From DASQZK01 sp963763215 (GTDB lineage: Bacteria > Bacteroidota > Bacteroidia > Bacteroidales > GCA-2748055): a stretch of 64,000 bases of DNA. The stretch spans positions 62,001 through 126,000 of the forward strand of contig CAVXNX010000009.1 in the NCBI GenBank assembly GCA_963763215.1, read 5' to 3'. Positions 38,109-46,705 of this stretch are shown in pieces. The position numbers and the translations under genes are program-made. Under the pieces are notes generated by a model that was given only the letters and a program-made list of their open reading frames with translations, was not told where the DNA came from and searched no databases. The first letter of the stretch is position 1. Each line of letters opens with the position of its first letter.

Positions 38109-39023
38109 TTAAAGATTTAAATAATCGGGCAGTGCAGGGCGGGTATCCAAAGCCCTTTGGAGGATATCCATCACCCGTTCCCGTTCCGGACCGATCAGTG
38201 GCAGACGGGGAGGGCGCACGTATTCATTTCCCAGACCGGTCAAGGATTCCGCCAGTTTGATATTCTGTACGAGTTTCGTCGATACATCCAGCTCAAGCAC
38301 CGGTAAGAACCAGCGGTAAAGGTTAAGCGCTTCCTGGTGCCTTCCCGCCTTTATCAGGCGGTACAGGGCAACTGTCTCGCGAGGGAAGGCGCATACCAGA
38401 CCGGCTACCCATCCGTCAGCTCCCATAAGCAGGCTCTCCATTCCCAGGGTGTCAACCCCGGTGAGAACCGCGAAACGATCGCCGAAGGCATTTTTCATCC
38501 GGGTGATGTTCGAAATATCGCGTGTGGATTCTTTGACAGCCTGTACGGTTGGAACATCCTTTAACTGTTCAAACATTTCGGGGGTAATCCGGATCTTATA
38601 GTCGACCGGGTTGTTGTACAGGAGAATAGGGAGTTCCGTTGCTGTGGCAATTTCGCGGAAATAGGTCAGCGTTTCCCGCTCATCGGAGGTGTATTGCATC
38701 GGAGGCAAAAGCATGAGCCCGTCGGCTCCGTTATCGTGCGCATGCAATGCAGCTTCGATGGCAATTTTTGTTGATCTCTCGGCGATATTCATTAAAACCG
38801 GGATCTTTCCTCCCAGGATTTTGACAGTGTGAACGAGCAATTTGTCCTTCTCTTCATGAAGGAGTGTGCTTGCTTCTCCCAACGATCCTCCCAGAATGAT
38901 CCCATTCACGCCGGCTTGCACCTGTGCCTGAAGATTCATATCCAAGGTGTCGAGGTCAAGCTCGTCGCCGGGCGTAAACGGTGTTGTTATTGCAGGAAAA
39001 ATCCCTTTCCATTCAAATTTCAT
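38109..39023 (-). CDS. DapA-family lyase, likely 1-pyrroline-4-hydroxy-2-carboxylate deaminase
   Basis: From MKFEWKGIFPAITTPFTPGD (ATG 39023) the 304-residue TIM barrel has GGSLGEASTLLHEEK (G-x-x-G-E), the catalytic Tyr in ELPILLYNNPVDYKI and the Schiff-base Lys in PTVQAVKESTRDIS. DapA-fold enzymes of hydroxyproline operons remove the amino group and water from the pyrroline to give 2-oxoglutarate semialdehyde. An in-frame ATG at 39056 is less likely. It is the first gene of the operon, divergent from an AraC regulator. Dihydrodipicolinate synthase activity cannot be excluded from sequence alone. Confidence 0.88.
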   Translation of the reverse strand: MKFEWKGIFPAITTPFTPGDELDLDTLDMNLQAQVQAGVNGIILGGSLGEASTLLHEEKDKLLVHTVKILGGKIPVLMNIAERSTKIAIEAALHAHDNGADGLMLLPPMQYTSDERETLTYFREIATATELPILLYNNPVDYKIRITPEMFEQLKDVPTVQAVKESTRDISNITRMKNAFGDRFAVLTGVDTLGMESLLMGADGWVAGLVCAFPRETVALYRLIKAGRHQEALNLYRWFLPVLELDVSTKLVQNIKLAESLTGLGNEYVRPPRLPLIGPERERVMDILQRALDTRPALPDYLNL

Positions 39024-39071
39024 TTTTCGTGAGAATTTAGTTGAACCCCATATCATTTTTCTCTGGTAAAA

Positions 39072-39094
39072 TTATTTAGAATATTTCTAAATAA
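39072..39094. promoter_or_regulatory. perfect palindrome in the hydroxyproline/AraC divergent region
   Basis: TTATTTAGAA and TTCTAAATAA are exact complements separated by TAT, 48 bases upstream of the DapA-like start and 125 upstream of the AraC gene. It is a likely operator of the divergent operon. AraC proteins usually prefer direct repeats, so a second regulator is possible. Confidence 0.6.
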
Positions 39095-39219
39095 ATACCT
39101 TGATTTTATCATGAACCAATAGGATCTTATCCATGTTTTAATAGAAGATAACCCAAATCACGAATATTTCATATCATATGAACGATTACCACTAAATCCA
39201 TAAAAACATTTGCAGCCAC

Positions 39220-40098
39220 ATGAAAATCCTTCCATTCCGTATAGCGAAGCCCGTCAATGCAACCTTTTGGATCCAGCATGACCGTCTTCCGCATTTATAT
39301 GATATTCTGCACCAACACGATGAATTCCAGGTGACTCTGATCGAAGAAAGCACGGGTCACGTGATTGCCGGAAACAGTATCCATGAATTTCAGCCGGGTG
39401 ACATTTTTGTATTCGGATCCAAATTTCCGCATACCTTCAGGAACGAGCCATCGTACTACGAACCAGGGAGTCTCAAACAAGCGCGGTCGATGTCGGTTTA
39501 TTTTGAATGGAAATCGCTGGGTGAAGGGTTTCTTGAACTGCCTGAGACAAAAATCCTGAAGGATTTCAGGCAAAAAGCCGACAGGGGGATCTTTTATCCC
39601 GGTAAATTTAACCGGGATATTGCCATGGATTTGCATGATCTTGACAGGGAAATCGAACTCGGGCAGTTGATTCTCTTTTTAAAAGTCCTGAACCGGCTGG
39701 CGGTCTCGCCTGCAAAGAAAATTCTTGCAACGGAGGGCACGTACAATACGATGAATGAAACCGATGAGAAGCGCCTGGATGCCGTTTACCGGTTTACGCT
39801 CAATGAGTTTCATCGTCCGATAATGCTGGCCGAGGTGGCCGGAGTGGCCAACATGACAGTAAATTCATTCTGCCGCTATTTTAAAACCCGGACACGAAAA
39901 TCCTATTTTGATTTCCTGACGGAATACCGGATTGGTTACTCCTGCAAGCTCCTGCAACAGGAAGAATTTAGCGTTTCCGAGATTTGTTATCGTGCGGGAT
40001 TCAGAAATTTATCTAATTTTAACCGGAAATTCAGGGAAATCATCAGGTGTACGCCTACGGAGTACCGGAAAATGCAGGAACAAGCCGGCATTGAATAA
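39220..40098 (+). CDS. AraC-family transcriptional regulator
   Basis: The 292-residue product has an N-terminal cupin sensor (HLYDILHQHDEFQVTLIEES, IHEFQPGDIFVFGSKFPHTF) and a C-terminal double helix-turn-helix: IMLAEVAGVANMTVNSFCRY and VSEICYRAGFRNLSNFNRKF. It is transcribed divergently from the hydroxyproline operon, and the pair shares a 196-base control region with a palindrome. It is likely the substrate-responsive activator of that operon. Its downstream neighbour, an M1 peptidase, begins 28 bases after its stop and may be cotranscribed. Confidence 0.9.
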   Translation: MKILPFRIAKPVNATFWIQHDRLPHLYDILHQHDEFQVTLIEESTGHVIAGNSIHEFQPGDIFVFGSKFPHTFRNEPSYYEPGSLKQARSMSVYFEWKSLGEGFLELPETKILKDFRQKADRGIFYPGKFNRDIAMDLHDLDREIELGQLILFLKVLNRLAVSPAKKILATEGTYNTMNETDEKRLDAVYRFTLNEFHRPIMLAEVAGVANMTVNSFCRYFKTRTRKSYFDFLTEYRIGYSCKLLQQEEFSVSEICYRAGFRNLSNFNRKFREIIRCTPTEYRKMQEQAGIE

Positions 40099-40125
40099 CA
40101 CGTGATCCATTTTTACCTTATCAAT

Positions 40126-41796
40126 ATGATGCGATTTTTGACCGCCCTGCAAGTTGGGGTTTTGTTTCTTTCGACAAACCTGTTGGCACAGGTACCTGAC
40201 TTTACCCGGCAGGACACACTCCGGGGCAGTATTACGAAAGAAAGGGCCTGGTGGGATTTAACCTGGTATGATTTGCGTGTAAAAGTCAATCCCGGTGACA
40301 GCACCATTTCCGGGAGCAACCTTATCGGGTACCGCGTCATCGGTGATCAGCAGCTGATGCAGATTGATCTGCAGCCCCCCATGCAGATTACCCGCATTTC
40401 CCAGGACGGGATCGATCAGAAATTTACTCGGGATGGGAACGCCTGGTTTGTACAATTGCAAAAGGAACAGAAAAGGGGAGAGGTAAACAATGTGTTGGTG
40501 GAGTTTAACGGTAAGCCTAAGATCAGCCATAAACCTCCCTGGGACGGGGGGATAACGTGGGACCGGGACCAAAATGGTCATCCTCTTATCGTTTCGGCAA
40601 ACGAGGGGGATGGGGCCAGTTTATGGTGGCCCTGTAAGGACCATCCCTATGATGAACCCGACAGCATGCTGATCAGCGTGACTGTTCCGGAACCATTGCG
40701 GGATATTTCCAACGGGAGATTGCGTAAAGTGGAACACCATCGTGACGGCACAAACACCTCCAGTTGGTTTGTTTCCGCTCCGATCAACAATTATGGTGTT
40801 AACATCAACGTCGGGGATTACGTGCATTTCGGCGAGGTTTACAAAGGAGAAAAAGGCGACCTGGATTGTGACTACTGGGTTCTGCGAAAAGACAAGGGTA
40901 AAGCCAGGGAACAGTTCAAACAGGTACCGTTGATGCTGAAAGCTCTGGAGCACTGGTTTGGGCCTTACCCTTTTTATGAAGACGGGTACAAGTTAGTGGA
41001 AGTACCTTATCCGGGCATGGAACACCAGAGTTCCGTAACTTACGGGAACGGTTTTACAAACGGTTATGGAGGAAAGGATGTGAGCCGGACCGGGTATGGG
41101 ATGAAATTTGATTTCATTATCGTCCATGAATCAGCACACGAATGGTTCGCCAACAGCATCACCGATTGGGATGCTGCAGATATGTGGATTCATGAGAGTT
41201 TTGGTGCCTATTCCGAGAGCCTTTTCGTGGACTACTACTGGGGAAAGGAAGCCGGGGCATCCTATTGCCGGGGAACGCGTCTGAATATTTCCAATGACCG
41301 GCCGATCATTGGGTTTTACAATGTGAACGCCCCAGGCTCCGGGGACATGTATGCCAAAGGTGCGAACATGCTCCATACCCTGAGGCAAATGATTGATAAT
41401 GATGAAAAATGGAGGCAGATCCTCAGGGGGTTGAATGTGGAATTTTATCATCAGACGGTCAAATCGGAACAGATTGAAAATTATATCGGTGAGCAGTCCG
41501 GACTGGATCTGAAGCCATTTTTCGACCAGTACCTTCGCGATACCCGGATCCCCACCTTTGAATATGCGCTTCTTAACGGGAAAATGCGCTACCGCTTCGG
41601 GAACTGCATTCCGGGATTCCATATGAAACTGAAGGTATACATCAACGGACAGCCGACGTGGCTGGACCCTGAAAGAGCATGGAAAAACCTCGATTCAGAG
41701 GAAGCGGTTCGAACGGTCAAAATCGACCCTGATTTTTATGTGGCCGAGTTTCCGTGTGCAGAAATGGAAGCGAAAGATCAGTCTTTTCCGGAGTGA
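40126..41796 (+). CDS. M1-family metallopeptidase (aminopeptidase N-like), secreted
   Basis: Starting MMRFLTALQVGVLFLSTNLL, the signal peptide ends near LLAQ. The catalytic domain has the exopeptidase-type GMEHQSSVTYGNGF (usual G-A-M-E-N altered to G-M-E-H), zinc motif FIIVHESAHEWFANSITDW and the third ligand Glu in MWIHESFGAYSE. At about 556 residues it lacks the long C-terminal helical domain of full APN. A GTG at 40102 is an alternative start. It follows the AraC gene and may feed peptides to the amino-acid catabolic genes on either side. Periplasmic zinc aminopeptidase activity inferred. Confidence 0.9.
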   Translation: MMRFLTALQVGVLFLSTNLLAQVPDFTRQDTLRGSITKERAWWDLTWYDLRVKVNPGDSTISGSNLIGYRVIGDQQLMQIDLQPPMQITRISQDGIDQKFTRDGNAWFVQLQKEQKRGEVNNVLVEFNGKPKISHKPPWDGGITWDRDQNGHPLIVSANEGDGASLWWPCKDHPYDEPDSMLISVTVPEPLRDISNGRLRKVEHHRDGTNTSSWFVSAPINNYGVNINVGDYVHFGEVYKGEKGDLDCDYWVLRKDKGKAREQFKQVPLMLKALEHWFGPYPFYEDGYKLVEVPYPGMEHQSSVTYGNGFTNGYGGKDVSRTGYGMKFDFIIVHESAHEWFANSITDWDAADMWIHESFGAYSESLFVDYYWGKEAGASYCRGTRLNISNDRPIIGFYNVNAPGSGDMYAKGANMLHTLRQMIDNDEKWRQILRGLNVEFYHQTVKSEQIENYIGEQSGLDLKPFFDQYLRDTRIPTFEYALLNGKMRYRFGNCIPGFHMKLKVYINGQPTWLDPERAWKNLDSEEAVRTVKIDPDFYVAEFPCAEMEAKDQSFPE

Positions 41797-41801
41797 ACGG
41801 G

Positions 41802-41885
41802 AATTGAAGGAGGAATAAAGGACTGGATTGAAGATGGAGGGACGTTCGTCCATCCTCCTTCAACCCGGACCTCCTTTAATTTTTC
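41802..41885. terminator. bidirectional terminator between M1 peptidase and sdaA
   Basis: AATTGAAGGAGG pairs with CCTCCTTTAATT (one G-T pair), and an inner imperfect stem around ttcg (GAAGATGGAGGGACG region) extends it. The strand toward higher coordinates ends TTTAATTTTT. It overlaps the last codons of sdaA. Confidence 0.7.
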
Positions 41886-43453
41886 CCGGCCATCCCCTGG
41901 ATCCTCAGGCGTTCCTTCAGTTTCACCGCTGCTTCGGTTACGGCAAGACCTCCTTTACCCGTGCATTTGTTGCAGGAAGGCATCATTTTACTCACTGCCG
42001 ATACCGTCTGGATGACCTGATCGAGGGGAATGATAAATTCATATCCTGAAACGGCCATGGTTGCACAGGAGTAAGCATTGACCGCCGCGCTGATATTTTT
42101 CCCCAGGCAGGGAACTTCAACCCGGTCGGCCACCGGATCACATACCAGCCCGATCATATTCTGAATGGCCATTGAAGCAGCTCCAAGGGCTTGTTTTGCT
42201 GTACCTCCCATGAGCTGCACAAAAGCCGCCGCCCCCATTCCGGCGGCCGCACCGCATTCTGCCTGACACCCGTGTTCTTCAGCCGAAAATCCCGGTCCTT
42301 GTGCAAAATAAGCGCCCACGATACCGGCGGCAAAATACGCTTTGATCAATTCATCGTGCGAGGCACCGATATTTTCGGATGTTGCCCGCAAAAGTCCGCC
42401 CACTGTACCTGCGGAACCGGCAGTGGGCACGGCAACAACCACTTCCATGGCGCTCTTGGATTCCATGATGGCCGAAACATAGGCGATGATCCGGTTAACC
42501 ACCGAATCTCTGATTTTACCCGAGGCCTCGGCATTTTTTATGAGATGGGACTGCTGACCCAGGATGCGGTCATCATATTTCGTTCCCCGGATCCCGGTGT
42601 CGATGCTGTTGTTGATGATCTCCACGATATTCTCCATGAGCCTTTTCGTTTCATTCTCATCCATTCCGCTGATGCACTGTTCATAGACAATGCCAAGATC
42701 GCCAAGATCAGCACCGGTCTTCTCGGAATATTCCACCAGGGACTGTACGGTTGTGAAGGGCATGGGGGACTGATTTCCACCTATTACCGGCATGATCGGA
42801 TGGATGACGGAAATGTCAGCGATCATGGGGTGACTTTGGATACGGGAAATGACCTCCCGCGAAAAGGCTACGGAAGATTTTAATTCGTACAGGATCATAT
42901 CCTCCATTTTCCCTGTGATTAAATCCATTCCAGAAGGCAGAAAGGTTTTCAATTCGTCCGAAATATCGGGTTTCCCTGTCGTGAAGGCCAGAATTTCATG
43001 TAAATCTCCATCCATTTCGACCTTGATCCCGTTGACCGAACGAATTTGAAAAGATCCGCCACCCAGCGAAACGGCGATAATCTGCACATGTTTTCCGGAA
43101 CGGCCATAGAGGGTCAACCGGACGGTATTGGCATGGTCGGTGGGAAATGAGCTGACCAGGTAATCGATCGTGATCCCTTTTTGCAGCGCCAGCTGACCGG
43201 GATGTTTCATCTCTACGTCTGTAATATCAAGTCCGAGGAGACCACCGTCCATTCCCATTACGGTTCCCTGTTCCCTGAAGTTTGGCGCCCAGGCACCGTC
43301 CGCATCGAACTCGACCAGGGCTTTTTCCAAAGGATCATTCAGGATCTCCAGACCGGTCCGGCCGATACGCCATGAAGCAGCCGTGTGGGAACTGGAAGGA
43401 CCGCGCATGACCGGCCCGATGACATCGTTGAATATACTGGGTAATTTTTTCAT
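41876..43453 (-). CDS. sdaA: L-serine ammonia-lyase, iron-sulfur type, fused beta-alpha
   Basis: The 525-residue single chain has the beta domain first (GPVMRGPSSSHTAASWRIG) and then the alpha domain, with iron-sulfur cysteines in EEHGCQAECGAAAGMG, MIGLVCDPVADRVEVPC and KMMPSCNKCTGKGGLAV. It converts L-serine to pyruvate and ammonia in the cytoplasm. The fused order and length match single-chain bacterial SdaA. It sits beside peptidase and hydroxyproline genes, consistent with amino-acid fermentation. No frame problem. Confidence 0.93.
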   Translation of the reverse strand: MKKLPSIFNDVIGPVMRGPSSSHTAASWRIGRTGLEILNDPLEKALVEFDADGAWAPNFREQGTVMGMDGGLLGLDITDVEMKHPGQLALQKGITIDYLVSSFPTDHANTVRLTLYGRSGKHVQIIAVSLGGGSFQIRSVNGIKVEMDGDLHEILAFTTGKPDISDELKTFLPSGMDLITGKMEDMILYELKSSVAFSREVISRIQSHPMIADISVIHPIMPVIGGNQSPMPFTTVQSLVEYSEKTGADLGDLGIVYEQCISGMDENETKRLMENIVEIINNSIDTGIRGTKYDDRILGQQSHLIKNAEASGKIRDSVVNRIIAYVSAIMESKSAMEVVVAVPTAGSAGTVGGLLRATSENIGASHDELIKAYFAAGIVGAYFAQGPGFSAEEHGCQAECGAAAGMGAAAFVQLMGGTAKQALGAASMAIQNMIGLVCDPVADRVEVPCLGKNISAAVNAYSCATMAVSGYEFIIPLDQVIQTVSAVSKMMPSCNKCTGKGGLAVTEAAVKLKERLRIQGMAGKN

Positions 43454-44354
43454 AATGGTCTAATTTTTAGATGATCTCGTCGAACACAGCACCTTTTTCA
43501 CTGAACAAACGACAAGCCCGGCTTCAATAATCCGGTACAGGAAAATTCATAATTTCCCGATTCGGAACATTGGCCGGTGAAAAGTTGGGGTTAAACAGTC
43601 GGGTCGGACCAAAAGGGTTTGTGGATGAACGTCGGGCTAAAAATACAAAAAAATCACGTTCAAACGGTGCAAGTCGATGCTACAAACCAAGGAAAGAACA
43701 AGAGGAAACGGCATTTGTTCACTTCAGATCCGATCCCAGATCCGGGATTCCGGGCCTATTTCTCTTGAAGATGCAAATGTGGATTATGTTACAAGAGCTT
43801 CGGGTAAAGAAAACCTGGCACAAGGATCATTCATGGGGCAAAGAGCATCAGGACAAAATTAGTCCTGTTTATTAAGATACATCTTCTTTTTTAATGAAAT
43901 TACCAGTCTGTTTTTTGTTTTGCCTGGTTTAACCATGTTTGCAGATTTTCAGGATGGTTATTATTCTCAAAGCCCTTCTTTCTATCTTGGCATTGACTTT
44001 AATTCTAATTAGTGCTTGCAAGAAAACGCCAATAGCTGCGTTATGCTCGACTTCAAAACAGTCATTTACGAATAGTAAACTCCTGTTTTTCAGTCATCGC
44101 AAGCCTTGCTCTTGACGTTTTCTTATCAAGCACGGCTAAAAAACATGAGTTTTCTTTCTGACACTAATTACATCCCTTCAGTAAAAAAGAATCTTGAAGA
44201 CATAAATATTTCAAAGCTCGACTATAAAGGAGTCCGATTGGTGCCATCGCATTATAAAATTTAAAATTGCAAAGTTCATGGACATTTGATAGGTGTTAGT
44301 CGATGATTAGCCTGATTAGATTGGGATTTCAAAAATGATATTCAATTTCAGAGT
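43454..44354. other. gene-poor AT-rich stretch containing the right 164-bp element
   Basis: About 900 bases with no convincing gene. A frame near 43677-43862 has a protein-like end (ISLEDANVDYVTRASGKENL), but no family matches and it may be a remnant. The right copy of the 164-bp inverted element lies at 44006-44169. The rest is AT-rich spacer up to the SecB-like gene. Confidence 0.5.
44006..44169. repeat. 164-bp element, right copy (inverted)
   Basis: It is identical, as reverse complement, to 33422-33585 across 164 bases. It is flanked by ttct and acatccc, with no obvious longer target duplication. With the left copy it encloses the hydroxyproline operon, AraC, M1 peptidase and sdaA. Confidence 0.85.
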
Positions 44355-44786
44355 TTAATTTGCTTTTTGAAATGCTGTAGGATCAATGATTGGCATAATT
44401 GCATTATGGAGAAATGTTCCCCTAAACATGGAAGAAGCAATACCTCTCGTTGTTGAAATTGAAACTGAATTAAGAGTGATAACAAATTGATCAGGAAATG
44501 TAACTTGTTTCGTGTCGGCATCAATAAAAGACTTTAATTCCGGTACTTCATAAATACAGCTTGCTTTTATGTTACCATAATTCTGATCCCTGGAATCATT
44601 GGAAATTGTTACGCTACAAACAACTATTACCAGATTCCTTTCGTTGTTTATTCTTTGTTGCAACTGGATATCATACTGATAAACCGGATTATCTTGCATT
44701 GGTTGTTTGGGGGCATTCAGAGCGTATTCTAATAACTCAATGGCCTTTATCTGAAAACTGATATTTTTAACTTCATTTTTTTTCAT
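44355..44786 (-). CDS. SecB-like chaperone of a probable TAC system
   Basis: The 143-residue protein shows the SecB-like layout: FQIKAIELLEYALNAPKQP, PVYQYDIQLQQRINNERNLV as strands, and the closing SVSISTTRGIASSMFRGTFL then NAIMPIIDPTAF. This closing block (x-S-x-x-R-G-x-x, I-x-P-x-I-x-P) is the conserved end of SecB and SecB-like antitoxin chaperones. Bacteroidota lack canonical SecB in most lineages, and this gene's start overlaps the antitoxin stop by 4 bases. It is thus likely the dedicated chaperone of a toxin-antitoxin-chaperone operon. AT-rich compared with neighbours. Confidence 0.75.
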   Translation of the reverse strand: MKKNEVKNISFQIKAIELLEYALNAPKQPMQDNPVYQYDIQLQQRINNERNLVIVVCSVTISNDSRDQNYGNIKASCIYEVPELKSFIDADTKQVTFPDQFVITLNSVSISTTRGIASSMFRGTFLHNAIMPIIDPTAFQKAN

Positions 44787-45217
44787 GCTTGTCCATTCTT
44801 ATAATAAAAATTACGACCACTAAGGAAGATCTCTGATTTGAAATTTAAATCAGATCCGAAGAAGTCATCATAATTATCCGAAACAGAACAGGGCTCTGCA
44901 CGTTGGCTTACAACTACATGATATTTAACAACGACTTCCTCCTTTTCTTTAACATTTAAGAGTTGTATACCTAATGCATTTTCAATTTCGACAAGAGTAT
45001 CCACCGTAAAATTGTGAGTTCCCGAAAGCCATTTGGTTACAATGGAAGGATTCCCTTTTCCAACAGCTTCCAGTAGATCCTTTTTCTTCCAGCCTTTTGC
45101 TTTCATTGCTTCATCAATCTTCGCTGCAATGATCATTTTGGCGTCAGTTTTGGATTGTTCTAAAGGACTAATTTCCTTCAGTAAATCATCAATAAGATTG
45201 GTATTTTGTGTCTTCAT
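44783..45217 (-). CDS. XRE-family antitoxin (HigA-like) with chaperone-dependent-type tail
   Basis: From MKTQNTNLIDDLLKEISPLE (ATG 45217, 4 bases after the toxin stop; 45235 is an alternative), the product has an XRE helix-turn-helix: AKIDEAMKAKGWKKKDLLEA, PSIVTKWLSGTHNFTVDTLV. A C-terminal tail of about 55 residues (VVVKYHVVVSQRAEPCSVSD to NFYYKNGQA) follows, which may be the chaperone-addiction region. Length 144 residues. It would neutralise the upstream toxin and repress the operon by binding the palindrome at 45754-45771. Confidence 0.8.
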   Translation of the reverse strand: MKTQNTNLIDDLLKEISPLEQSKTDAKMIIAAKIDEAMKAKGWKKKDLLEAVGKGNPSIVTKWLSGTHNFTVDTLVEIENALGIQLLNVKEKEEVVVKYHVVVSQRAEPCSVSDNYDDFFGSDLNFKSEIFLSGRNFYYKNGQA

Positions 45218-45221
45218 GTCT

Positions 45222-45722
45222 TTATTCTTCTTCATCTTTTGTGAATTCCAGGTTTCCAATAAAATCCATGTAATCATCGGAGTAGGAGATTTCTCCCTCT
45301 CTGATTCGATTAGTTATTTGTTGTGAGAGCCAACGTAGAAAATAGTTTTCTTTGGTAAGTTTTTCATCCTCCTGGAAAGCACGGAAGTTTTTTGATTTTG
45401 GACCTCCATTACCAATGACAATAATTTGAGTGCCATATCTAATACAGTATAAGCGGAGTTCACTATCAGGATCATCATAAAGAGCACATACGCCGTCACC
45501 AGGGTTACCCTCATTCAATTTGAAATACTGTTCCCGGGCTCCGGTTTTGTGCCCCATAGATTTTAAACGCTTGATAATGTCTTTTGTTTCATCTTTAAAT
45601 GAAATAATATTTTCTCCAATAAATTTTTCGAGTAGGGTTTCCTGGTCATCGTCTACATATACAGAATATATGGATGCCTTGTCTCCACTTAGTTTTTCAA
45701 TTTTTATTAGGCTGCACTTCAT
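45222..45722 (-). CDS. HigB/RelE-like toxin candidate of the TAC operon
   Basis: The 166-residue product has, near residues 80-105, the beta-sheet core SELRLYCIRYGTQIIVIGNG, the L-R-L-x-x-I-x-x-x-x-x-I-V-I-G pattern of HigB/RelE-type mRNA interferases. A helical end follows (ENYFLRWLSQQITNRI) with a short acidic tail. It is the first gene of the three-gene operon, the usual higBA order. Catalytic residues are not certain by eye. It would inhibit translation when the antitoxin fails. Confidence 0.65.
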   Translation of the reverse strand: MKCSLIKIEKLSGDKASIYSVYVDDDQETLLEKFIGENIISFKDETKDIIKRLKSMGHKTGAREQYFKLNEGNPGDGVCALYDDPDSELRLYCIRYGTQIIVIGNGGPKSKNFRAFQEDEKLTKENYFLRWLSQQITNRIREGEISYSDDYMDFIGNLEFTKDEEE

Positions 45723-45753
45723 TGTTAAAATTGGACTTGCGAATCTACAATGA

Positions 45754-45771
45754 TTTTACTTAAAAGTAAAA
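45754..45771. promoter_or_regulatory. 18-bp palindrome, operator of the toxin-antitoxin operon
   Basis: TTTTACTTAAAAGTAAAA is a perfect palindrome 31 bases upstream of the toxin start. A further half site (TAGTAAAA) follows near 45777-45784. It fits autorepression by the XRE antitoxin. Confidence 0.65.
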
Positions 45772-45808
45772 TATTTTAGTAAAATTTAACATATTGGACC
45801 TTTACCAA

Positions 45809-46705
45809 TCATTCATTTGCACCCAGGAAATAAATAGCCTGCAAAGGCAACATATTCTTCACCTCATCCGAAAACCGATCATAATACTCCTGCCAAAGCG
45901 AAATAAACCGCTGGAAATTGATCAGCTCTATGTGAATATGTGATTCCCGGGCTGACCGTTCCGCCTCACTGGTAAATTTACCAGAAGTAACGAATAGGCC
46001 AACATCACCGGGTTTACTAAGCAAGCCGACAAGTTTCCGGATCTCGTCAACAGCGATTGAATTATCCGGCCAATGCTTAACCTGTACCTTTATCCGTGGT
46101 TCTTTGGCACCAATGGGATCGGAATAGGCAATGATATCAATGCCGCCATCACGGCCCCTGGTTGCAATATGAGGTGTATGATAGCCCATGGCCCTGAGCA
46201 ATGCTGCTACCATATCCTGAAATTCATAGGGATTTTTCGCATGCAGGTATGTCCGTATACCGTCCAGGGCTTCCTCCTCGTACTTATCGATCATTGCTTG
46301 CTGGCTTTGGGTATCTTCGCTTTCCGTTTCATCGCCCGGAATAATGCCGAGATCCTGGCTGGCTTTCCATTTATTGTAAGCAGCAGAAGCGGTCTCCAGG
46401 AGCTGTTCCGGGCCCAGTTTAATGGCTTTCTCACCTTCGTCGGTCAGTGACCATATCCCCTTGTTTTTTCGCAAATATCCGGCTCTAATGCAGTCAATCG
46501 TATAGAAATGAAGGATGGATTCCCAGCGGATGTATCCGGTCTTTTCGTAGCGTTCATTTTCCCAGTCGGTGAAGTCAACCGTTTCCCGCATTTTGGAGAT
46601 AACATCCCGGCCGGGCATTTCGCCGCCATTATTCTTAAGGATCTTGAAGGCAGCATAGATTGTCTTTTAGGCAACGGCTTTAGACTTTGATACTCCTTTA
46701 CTCAT
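45809..46705 (-). CDS. Mrr-type restriction endonuclease with an in-frame stop
   Basis: From ATG 46705 the frame reads MSKGVSKSKAVA, then TAA, then KTIYAAFKILKNNGGEMPGR and on to the end. The N-terminal Mrr winged-helix domain is followed by a PD-(D/E)XK nuclease domain: EFQDMVAALLRAMGYHTPHI, TRGRDGGIDIIAYSDPIG (catalytic Asp) and RIKVQVKHWPDNS (Q-V-K motif). About 298 residues. The single early TAA probably reflects a base error; otherwise translation would start at MPGRDV. Mrr enzymes cut modified foreign DNA. It is 87 bases upstream of the TAC operon on the same strand: a small defence cluster. Confidence 0.85.

Noticed and set aside
42191..42883. 230-codon plus-strand frame inside sdaA
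   Set aside because: Antisense shadow; no start signal and low-complexity His/Gly/Arg composition.
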